This document shows, piece after piece, positions 55,904 to 64,000 of a DNA stretch of 64,000 nucleotides. The position numbers and the translations under genes were made by a program. Where the stretch lies: assembly GCA_025200525.1 (NCBI GenBank), contig CM045762.1:89036717-89100716 (forward strand), in the 5' to 3' direction. The DNA comes from Camellia lanceoleosa (lineage: Eukaryota; Streptophyta; Magnoliopsida; Ericales; Theaceae). Below the pieces are notes generated by a model. The model did no database searches, had not been told where the DNA came from, and saw only the letters and a program-made list of their open reading frames with translations. Each line of letters begins with the position of its first letter. Within the stretch, counting starts at the first letter, position 1.

Positions 55904-58900
55904 TGTAGCTTGCTTTTTGTGCTCCTTGGAGGGGTTTAGTCTCCTCGGATACGATAGCCTTACAGTTCGGACTCCCGTGGTTCTGAATATGATCCCACAA
56001 ATGCAATGTGAAATAGATAAACACAAAAGAGTCCAAATTTGACAAATCGTTTAGAAAATCAATTTTGAATCAAAAATGCCAAAATGGATTGCTTTGCTAA
56101 ATTTCAGAGTTGCCACCTAAATATTTTTGAAAATTTAGGAAATCCATGACTCGTACCAAAGGCCACGTATCCATTATCACCAAATTGTCTCGGCTCAGAA
56201 ACTTAGGTATGCGAGGGAAGGTCATGAATTGAGCATCTCACTCACCCGATCAAAGCCTCTACTAATCATGATGTGATTCTTATAAATAGTATATGATATT
56301 ATTCCGATTATTATACTATCTTTGCTCTGTGATGCACACAAGTATAGATTAATTTCACAAAATTTGGAACGCTTTGATTTCATGTTTATTTTGAAAAGTG
56401 CTTGAATATGTGCCACTTGAAAAAGTGAGCTCACATTTACATTAATCAAATCATCCCAACATAAGCGGAAAAGCCTTCATCCACTAACATTCAAATAGGT
56501 ATATCAATTAAGCACTTAGCCTCATGGTAAACATATTTGTCATGGCAACAATCATACACATGCAATATGCTAAAGCAAAAGAATGCTTGCCCCAAATATC
56601 CGAGGCGAGCCAAAAGAAATAAAACAGTTAGAAAAAATGCATGATCTTATACAACGCAATATGACTAGTGCAATGCATACAACATGCAATTAAGAGGCTC
56701 GACTACTAGCATGCCATGCGAATCAATTCAAGGCATGTGATAAAGCACGTATTTGAGTAAGGAATTTGAATTTGACATTGAATTAGTATGCTGAGCCGAA
56801 CCCTTATGCATACAAAATGAATGGATGCGAGTCATGGAGAATGCTAAGGAAAATATGATGCTATACAACCATGGTAAGCGGATAAATAAAAGGAAGAAAG
56901 AAGGTTGGAAGACATACACAATATTACAATTTTTCCCTCATGCAAGAGGGTCCGAATGAATGTCCTAATCAAACTAAATATTGAAATGCCAAATTAACTA
57001 ACTATTACAAATTTGAATGAATAATGAACTAGCTATTACAAGTTTCAAATGAATCTACTAATATACTACTATTAGCATTAATTTCACGAGCCACAGGAAA
57101 CAGAGAATCATATATGCATGAATGGGAATATCCACTCGAAACTCCTCTGTTTTGCTGCCAGAATTGTTCTGTTTTACTATTAGAAAGATAAGTTGTTTTC
57201 ACCTCAGTCTTTGCTTTGTTTTTCCATGAAGATAGTACTGTCTGCGTAAAATAAAGTGGTCGGTTGGCCTTGAAAAGTGGTCTACCGGATGGACAAGTGG
57301 CCAGGTGGACACTGTTTTGGGGGTCTGCCCTACTGCAACAGAAAGGAAATAGAGCGCAAACATAGTGTTTCTGAAGGTTGTTTGTCCTATCTGCCTCTCC
57401 CTATCATGGAATTGATCAAGGGAGTGGTAGACTCGATTCACAAACCATCAATCGACACAAACTCATTGCGTGATGATCTATGAATCCACGAGACAAAGTC
57501 TCAATAAATGGAAATAAAAGACCAATGAAAGCTCCTCCCTATCATAGAGTCACCTCTCTAGGGAAGTGGTAGACATCGCCTCTCGAATCATTAACATCAC
57601 TAATGATTATGTAATGACTCAAGATGGAATAGGTTCAATTAATGTCCGATTGAACCCAAACCAATTTTATTACTCTTGTTACCACTTTTAGTCCAATTTT
57701 ATTAGCCTTTTTTTTTTTTATTACCTTTCCATTCTTTAATCATTTTAGTCCAAAATTGAGAATTAGTCCAAGAGAAGCATCAAACAAGAAGTTATTTTTG
57801 GCATGAAAGAGATGTAATGCCATGGTAATGAACCTCCAAAGAGATTAAGCCATTAAGCATGGAAGGGTCTTTTTCTTATGTTTAAACAACTATTATTTGA
57901 AATAACTCTTAAATAAAGAAAACCAAGAAATGGGGGAGGTTGTAGAAATTATTATTACAAGTGTGAGAAAATGTATGAAAACTATGAAATAAAAGCTATC
58001 AACTCAAATAGGTTGATGTCTAAGGCCTAAACCCCCAAACCTATGAGGACTTACAACACTATAAGCATGATATTCAAAGCATAAATAAATAAAACACATC
58101 AAAACAGTCCCAAAAATAGCAAAAATAGTGTTGGAATTAGTATGAAAAGCTAGAAAAAGTGAGCTAAAATAAGAGAGAAATGAAGCTACTAAGCAAGCCT
58201 AAGGAGGTTGGTTAACCACTCCACTTTTTGGACCTCAAAACCACATATTTTAGACTTCTAAAACTCTAAAAATCAATGGCTAAAAGTTGATAAAGAAGTG
58301 GGAAACACAAGGACAACAGCTTAGGGAACAAGGTTCAAAGAAGGGTGGTTAACCCCTCCACCTTTGGTAGCTTTAAGTCACAAGTTTCATCCCATAAAAA
58401 TAGTTTAAAAATAACACAAAAATAGCAAGAAAAGAGAAGAAAGAAGTAGTGTAAAGATGGCCAAAGTTATACGTCTTGAAGAGAGGTTACTCTTTTGTTC
58501 ACAAACCACAAGGCTTTCACTCTCAAGGGGTGAGATTTTAGCTCAAGAACCTCAGCAAAGAGCCTCAAATATTTGGTTTGAGAAGTGTAGGTAGAGTGTA
58601 TATAGGTTGCAAGATAGAGAGAGAGTGTGTGTTATGCAAATATTTGAGCTTTGGTAAATTTTTCTAACCTAAAACCATGAGGGATGGTCTAGTATATATA
58701 GAAAAACAAGTGCCTCAATCGAAAATATCTATATTGAGCCAGCTGGTGTAGTGCATGCACATAGGGGGACAGCTAGCAACAAATATCTATTCTACTAAGA
58801 AACCTGGCCAGCCGGCTAGAGGTGGGGGATGGCCAGCCATCAAATTCTAGCCAGCCGGCCACCTATTGGCTAGCAGGCCTCTGGGTGGTCTGGTGTGGAA

Positions 58901-59068
58901 AAATTAGGTTTTGGCTTAAAGGAGGTGCAAGGTTCTGGGCTCTAGAGTTAGAAAACTGAAGCCCTTTTGCTGAGGAATTTGAACAATTGTACAGCGTAGT
59001 ATTTTATCATCAAGTGATCAACTTGAGGCACCCAAGTCGTAAGGGTGGTCAAAAATGGGGTGTCTACA
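55904..59068 (-). mobile_element. E-family solo LTR nested in the LTR of element E (3.17 kb)
   Basis: Minus strand: TGTAGACACCCCATTTTTGA (59068) to AGCTACA (55904), a TG..CA pair. Flanks ACATG (55899-55903) and ATATG (59069-59073) form a five-base duplication with one C/T difference. The host LTR text (GGTAAATAAAAGGGTTAGAAA) resumes after it. A TATA box lies at 58700-58691 (minus) with a CT run 65-80 bases downstream and GGCCAGCC boxes at 58806-58860 upstream. Confidence 0.85.
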
Positions 59069-59148
59069 ATATGATTTAGTACTGAAAGCAGGTAAATAAA
59101 AGGGTTAGAAAGACGTGGGGTTGGAAGATTATTACAACAATTCGAATA

Positions 59149-59152
<4 letters not shown>

Positions 59153-59182
<30 letters not shown>
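59153..59182. repeat. (GA)n microsatellite in the E LTR
   Basis: About 15 GA units within the leader part of the E LTR. Confidence 0.9.
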
Positions 59183-59186
<4 letters not shown>

Positions 59187-61105
59187 TTATAACAATAATG
59201 AATCAATTCAGCCAAATTACAACTGAATCTAACAAATTAGACCAAATAAAGAAAAGAAACCATCCAGGAGTTCTAGAGCTACCCAGGGGAGTATTCTCTA
59301 GAAACTAGTTGTTCTGTACTTGAGGGGAAATGACTGGTTAGACACAAAGTGAGCCGACCGCACGAGGAAGTGGCTAGCCGAATTTCTTCTCCGGCTGGGG
59401 AATAGGTCAGTGCAGAATTCCAAGATAGAAGCTAAAAGGGAACCTTTTGGGGGATGCTTAACCTCTCTGCCTCCTCTATTGTCAATGATAATTTTGGAAA
59501 AGACGGATAAAACAAAGCCCTCAACAATGATGTAGCAAGACATATACAACAAATATTTTTCTAAAGAAACAAATTAAATGGATCAAAATCAAGAACAAAT
59601 TCAAGCCTAAGAAATGGATGGGAACCTACATCTTCTCTTTGTGAATAAGGGCAACTTAATACCCAAATCCATGCTATTAAGTGGAGAGTGTAGATTAATG
59701 CAAATTATTTCTTTGCAGAAGTTTTGCTTACTAAAATAAGGGATTCATCAAACTCATTTGAAAAATCCTCATCTAGTCATATAACAAAGATAATAACACC
59801 CCATCCTATGTTCACAAATGATTGAAAAATGAGGTTTCAACTTCCTTTGACCCAAAATCTCATGTTTTACTTTCAAAATACTTCAATAAAAAGGGGAAGG
59901 CACCACTTATCAACATCAAATCCCATGGATCACTCAAGCAATCCCATGGAACAACCCCTAACACTCATGGTCATTGTGTATGAAGTTGAAACACATAGAT
60001 CAACACACTTGAGAGATAGGACAGGTGAAGAGGAGGAGTGAACTAACAAGGAAGACATGCTCTTCTTGTTGAACTTTTGAATGGATGGCTAAAGCTACTC
60101 CCAATCACATTCATAAGGATCCAAAATACATAACAACTATGAATTTAAAGCTAAGGAAAGCAATAAAGTAAAGAAATAACCATCAACTCAATGGATGGAT
60201 GGCTAAGTCTACTCCCTCCACATCCATGAGGACTTAAAAAATCACATAATTGAAAATGAAGCTAGAACTAAAGAAAAAGTAGGAAGAAGATGATCAAAGA
60301 GGTAAAGGATTCATCTTTTTAAGAGAATGAGTTCTTTTGTTCACAAACTCCCTCTAAGGTCCCTGAAGAGCTTTTAAGTGTGTTCTTTGATGTCCAAAGT
60401 CCTTTATCCAGAGCTTAGGTTGAAACGTTAATGGAAGATTTTGTGTTAAAAGGTGAATGTGGTAGGTAAAAGCATGAGAAAAAGGTGGGGGAGCCCCCAA
60501 GGCTTCTTATGCCATGGGTAAGCTTTTCAACCCTTCGAAATGAGCTATCGAGCCGTCTATATAGAGCTCAAGTCATAAATATCTAAGATATTTATGGTAC
60601 ATAAGCAAAGCAAGCTAAAATTCTCAAAATGCTCTGTACCCAGAACATTCAGCCGTCAAACTTTTTGGAGATCGGTCGAGTGCTCTTGTAGCTAGCGATC
60701 ATATGGTGTCTGGCCAGCCAATGGGCACATTGTTAGATCAACAAGAGCAGGTTAGCCTGAATTACAAGGAGAAACATGCATTTCAGAGGATTTCATCTTT
60801 TCCATTCAATTTCACTATATTCTTTGCTCAATTTGTTTAAAGAATACCACGTTTTGATTTTGAAAATATGAGCCTCAGAATATTGCGGTAACGTCTGGAG
60901 TTGCACCACTAAAACTCGTTTTGAAAGACGTTTCCCTTTTGGTCGAAAAATATTTTGTCCAAAACAGGCTGTTGGAGGGTTTAAAGCTCGATCCTTAGGC
61001 TTCTTGCTGTGGAACTTGCAAAGATTAACACCTTTTATTGTCATTATCAGGAGCTTAAAAAGGAGCGCTCAAGTTTTAAAGCTAGTCAAAAATAGGGTGT
61101 TTACA

Positions 61106-61121
61106 GTTGCCCCTCTTTGAC
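61106..61121 (-). other. Polypurine tract of element E
   Basis: The minus strand reads GTCAAAGAGGGGCAAC directly before the LTR start TGTAAACACC. Together with the TATA orientation in all three copies this sets the element on the minus strand. Confidence 0.75.
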
Positions 61122-62130
61122 AGAGCTTGGTACGTCATTTCATGACGTGAGTGAATGTCAAAGCCTAAAGATGACCTCTTTTTGACAAGGCTGTAAGACT
61201 TGGGCAAACAAACAACATGCAAATAAAAAATTTGGTAGAACCCATGGGCTACCTACATATTCCTTTGCAAGGAATCAAACCAACATAATTCAGGGGCATG
61301 ATGCAAATGCCATACTAGAAATAAATTTGAAAAGAATGGGCTTACATGATGCACACAACCATGATTTGATAATTGGGCTTACTAGTACCACACTGCTAGA
61401 TTTTTAAGAAGCTCGATGATGCAAACGCCATAGGAGGTGACAAGGTGGAACAAAGATAAAGCTACAATGAAAAAAAGAAAGAAAAAGGCCTCCCTGCAAG
61501 TAACATAAAGCAAGCTAACAACTACAGAAAATATGAAAAATGATGCACAACACATACAAGCATGTAATGCATGAACGCAAGAAATGCAACACTTGCCCAT
61601 GTCATGACATGAAAGGGAAAGAGAAAAGAATGGTCGTGGCCAAAGCCGCATATGATCAGCAGTCATGGAAACAAGGAACTCCACAACACACTCCAAACAT
61701 GTTGCAACATGAAGGGAGAAAAGATGGTGCTAACCACTAACCCGTGCAGGGGGCGGTATTAACCAAGGGTGGTGTTAACTACCAACCCCTTAAGGGGCAG
61801 TATTAACTGAGGGTTCACGCCATATACACGTCACATGTGTGGGGAGTGATTGCAACAATAGAAGCACTATGCTACGGAGGCAAATACAGGAAAAACACAA
61901 TAAAAATAGAGACAAACCTTCATTTCTATGAGTTCTACTAGATAATCTTGCCTTAAAGTTTGACAGGGATGACAACCATACATCATTGCACACTTTTGAA
62001 CACTTTTCTTCTAATATGCTATTGATGCTCACTTGGCAGACTGAAAAATTGATTGGCCGAATAAAGGAGTGGTCGGCCAGCCCTACCGATTTTTATAAGG
62101 TCAGAATAGTCTTTTCACATCTTTGAAAGT

Positions 62131-62140
62131 TTATAAAAAG
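62131..62140 (+). promoter_or_regulatory. TATA box of the antisense gene in element E
   Basis: TTATAAAAAG on the plus strand, followed by a C/T-rich start-like region (62150-62190). GGCCGA and GGTCGGCCAGCC lie 50-80 bases upstream (62055-62082), the same boxes as in the E-family LTR promoters. Confidence 0.5.
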
Positions 62141-62219
62141 GTGTGACATCCAACTTCCTCTCACTCCCGTCCAAAACCATCTCTCTAACTCTCTGAATTA
62201 ATTTTTTTTATCACTACCC

Positions 62220-63990
62220 AGAGTTGATGATGATCTTCTTCCATTTCCTCTTAACTCTCCCACTGGATTCAACGAACTGAATACACCAACAGACATTGAT
62301 ACTTCCTCTGGCAACACGGAAGCGGAGGCTCTCATCATGGCCATGATAGAAGGCATTGGCCCGGAGCTTGCTTATATCATTACCCATACAAGGAGTCACA
62401 AGTTGGGAGACCCCCAAGGAAGTGCTAGTAGTAGGAGGCAGATAGAGGTCGATGAGCCTGCATAGACTTGGGCCAACGGGCAAGGACATTATTATGGTCT
62501 TGGACATGCTCCTCACAACAGACGCAGCCTAGGCATTCAAGGTCGACGAGTACAAGGACACAGTCGAGCTTTAGTATCCCCACATATTCTAGACATTCAC
62601 CATGAGGTTTGGATACCTTAAGAACTGATTATTTCCTTCTTAATAGTTCCCATAAAATACTTTCTTTTTTTTTTGTCACTTATTTTTTTTTTTACAAGAT
62701 GAAGCTACTTTGCCCGTGGTTAATAGTGACAATGACGATGATGATGTGCCTAATGAACCCCTTGACTACTCTTCTTTCGGCAGCGGCATTTTCGGTAGCA
62801 GGACTAGTGGCAATGATGATGGCCCTGGTAGAGTTGGCATCCCACTTCCCACTAGGACGATGGCTCCAGCCGCCTAGCTTTGCTTTGCTTATGCTCCACT
62901 CTTTCCCTATTTTTTTCTTCTTCTTTCTTTCTTTGTATAGCTTAGTAGGAACTTTGAATGTAAAATCCTCAACTGTCATGGGACATTTTATAACTTTTTT
63001 TTTAACCAACTTGCTTCATTTATGGCCCACATATGTATAGACACTCTTTTGCTTATGGATGACTTTCGAATTTTTTCCCTACTTCGTTTCTGAATGATTA
63101 CATACACACCTGAACACCCTCTTCTTTTCCAAACTCTGTAAATGCATTTGTGCCCCTGTTTTAGCACTCTGAAACCCTTCAGTGCCCCTAAACCAATTTC
63201 ACCAGAACCTACTAACTAATACCATGGTTAGCCAGCCAAATGTGAATTTGGCCGAATCATTCGAGCAAACCCCAAGTGAATATTGACTTTTACACTTCTT
63301 AGTATACGAAAAGGTGGTACTTCAGCTACAAACGACCTACATGCCTTTTCTTACTTTCAAGAGGTTTACAACTTCTCTCTCCCTTTTCTTTCTAGTGTAT
63401 CATCATTACTTGGGCTTTGCTGGCTTATCCGATGAAAGTTCCGATGATGCTGTAGTTTCTAACTTGGAAGTAATATGCTAAAGAACTCTTTCTAGTGGTC
63501 AAAGAGGTTAGAAAAAGGCTTGTCTGTAGGAAAGAAGAGCCGTGGGCGGTCCCGAGGGAACCAACTATTGACAACGGAAGAAGAGTTTCACGACTGGGGT
63601 GAAATTAACAACCGTTCCTTGAACTATGCTCGTGCCCATGGCCCTTTTTTTATGGACTTGGTCTAGCGTCGACTCATGGGCTCAACCAAAGCTCCTTGCC
63701 CATGGGGTCTTTGTTTCCTCATCCCACAAACTTCTTGGAGTTAAATACATTGAATTTGTAGCTTACTTCCTATTTCGCATTGTCGTTCTTTACTTCTTTC
63801 TTCAATAACATGGCTCTCTTTGTTTTAGGATGACAACTTGGAATCACTCCAACCTCCCATTCTAGATTCTCTAATGGTGAGTAACAACAAAGAAGATGAC
63901 GCAAGAATTGCTTTCGGCGCCGAGGGAAACTCTAAAGATCATGGTGATTCTAGCGATGACAGCGATGCACAGGGAAACCTTTCGCACTCC
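62220..63990 (+). pseudogene. Antisense multi-exon reading frame of element E, function unknown
   Basis: Plus-strand, coding-like segments lie between plausible splice sites, opposite to the element. The first, about 62220-62606 after a CACTACCCAG acceptor, reads VDDDLLPFPLNSPTGFNELN and TEAEALIMAMIEGIGPELAY. It meets a TAG at 62463, then continues GQGHYYGLGHAPHNRRSLGI up to a GAG/GTTTGG donor. The second, about 62699-62876, reads EATLPVVNSDNDDDDVPNEP and GSRTSGNDDGPGRVGIPLPT to a stop. A third, near 63500-63657, reads KSRGRSRGNQLLTTEEEFHD and WGEINNRSLNYARAHGPFFM. A fourth, from 63831 after TTGTTTTAG, reads NLESLQPPILDSLMVSNNKE and DHGDSSDDSDAQGN to the edge. Acidic Asp/Ser clusters recur. 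Exon frames do not all join cleanly, so the model is provisional. I do not recognise the family; plant-mobile-domain-type antisense genes of Retand elements are one possibility. Confidence 0.45.
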
Positions 63991-64000
63991 TTACAACATT

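Larger units (their letters stand above)
54998..61105 (-). repeat. 3' LTR of element E (about 2.9 kb), split by a solo LTR
   Basis: On the minus strand it starts TGTAAACACCCTATTTTTGA at 61105, next to a polypurine tract, and ends GGCATTCCACA at 54998. It is similar throughout to the copies at 55904-59068 and 16763-20997 (for example CCGATCAAAG, GGCTCAAGAACTTAGGTG-type stretches). A TATA-like CTCTATATAGAC lies at 60567-60556 (minus), with a GGCCAGCC box upstream at 60712. The stretch 55904-59073 is the inserted solo LTR plus duplication. The outer end at 54998 is inferred by alignment with the other copies and has no confirmed target duplication. Confidence 0.75.
61106..64000 (-). mobile_element. 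3' internal region of element E (continues outside the window)
   Basis: The interior upstream of the polypurine tract has no recognisable minus-strand gag-pol motif over 2.9 kb. It holds about 1 kb of non-coding sequence (61122-62130), with a palindrome ACGTCATTTCATGACGT near 61131 and an imperfect one AAGGGTGGTGTTAACTACCA near 61765. A plus-strand gene-like region follows. A long non-pol 3' region carrying an antisense frame is known from Tat-lineage (Retand-type) plant elements, which is why I suggest that group. Confidence 0.55.

Noticed and set aside
55578..56045. 155-residue minus-strand frame with hydrophobic stretches
   Set aside because: It spans the junction of two nested E-family LTR sequences, so it cannot be an old gene.
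54998..61105. Reading the E LTR as plus-strand, with GTTGCCCCTCTTTGAC as a primer-binding site
   Set aside because: The minus strand gives a polypurine tract at that point, and TATA boxes in all three copies point to minus-strand transcription.
62609..63040. Hydrophobic 143-residue open frame that looks like a membrane protein
   Set aside because: It overlaps the acidic frame DDDDVPNEP in another phase. Its Met/Leu-rich composition is what a GAT/GAC-rich exon gives when shifted. Not fully excluded, because a donor at 62607 would join to this phase.

Overview
The window is nuclear DNA of a flowering plant, most likely a woody eudicot. It is AT-rich, dominated by nested LTR retrotransposons with tRNA-iMet type primer-binding sites (TGGTATCAGAGC), and carries CACTA and hAT transposons plus intron-containing fragments of plant genes (cullin 1, MRG chromodomain protein, DUF26 receptor kinase). 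The species cannot be fixed from the sequence. I see no intact host gene, tRNA, rRNA or CRISPR. Almost all coding sequence is decayed transposon gag-pol. Element names A, B, C, D, E, G and H are my own labels.

Layout. 1-5795: Ty3/gypsy element A on the minus strand, cut by the window edge, with a 2.9 kb LTR; it sits inside the gag of B. 5796-10228: Ty1/copia element B (+), with a small hAT-like MITE in its RT/RNase H region. 10229-11773: no recognised gene. 11774-37467: Ty3/gypsy element C (+), flanked by GGTTA/GGTTC. C is interrupted three times: by a 4.2 kb E-family solo LTR (16763-20997, perfect GTTGG duplication), by a 2.1 kb solo LTR H (21212-23278), and in its 3' LTR by the complete gypsy element D (27395-37235, perfect CATAT duplication). 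37468-38350: orphan CACTA end. 38438-39335: hAT element with a perfect 8-bp duplication. 39471-39819: MITE. 40708-48805: an 8.1 kb non-autonomous CACTA element (TCT duplication) holding fragments of at least three host genes. 48806-50865: non-genic, with an array of CCAGAGAAATT palindromes. 50866-53850: deleted copia element G (-). 53965-54340: GTG/GTA microsatellite. 54998-61105: 3' LTR of an E-family element (minus orientation), itself split by a solo LTR of the same family. 61106-64000: 3' internal part of that element, carrying an apparent antisense, intron-containing reading frame with its own TATA box.

How it fits together. A, C and D share gag-PR-RT-RH-IN order, a chromodomain-like IN tail (seen in C and D), an iMet PBS and 2.4-2.9 kb LTRs, so they look like Tekay/Del-type chromoviruses. 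E resembles Tat/Retand-type elements because of its antisense frame. The most interesting structures are the gene-capturing CACTA element and the antisense gene of E, whose promoter region shares GGCCAGCC boxes with the E-family LTR promoters.
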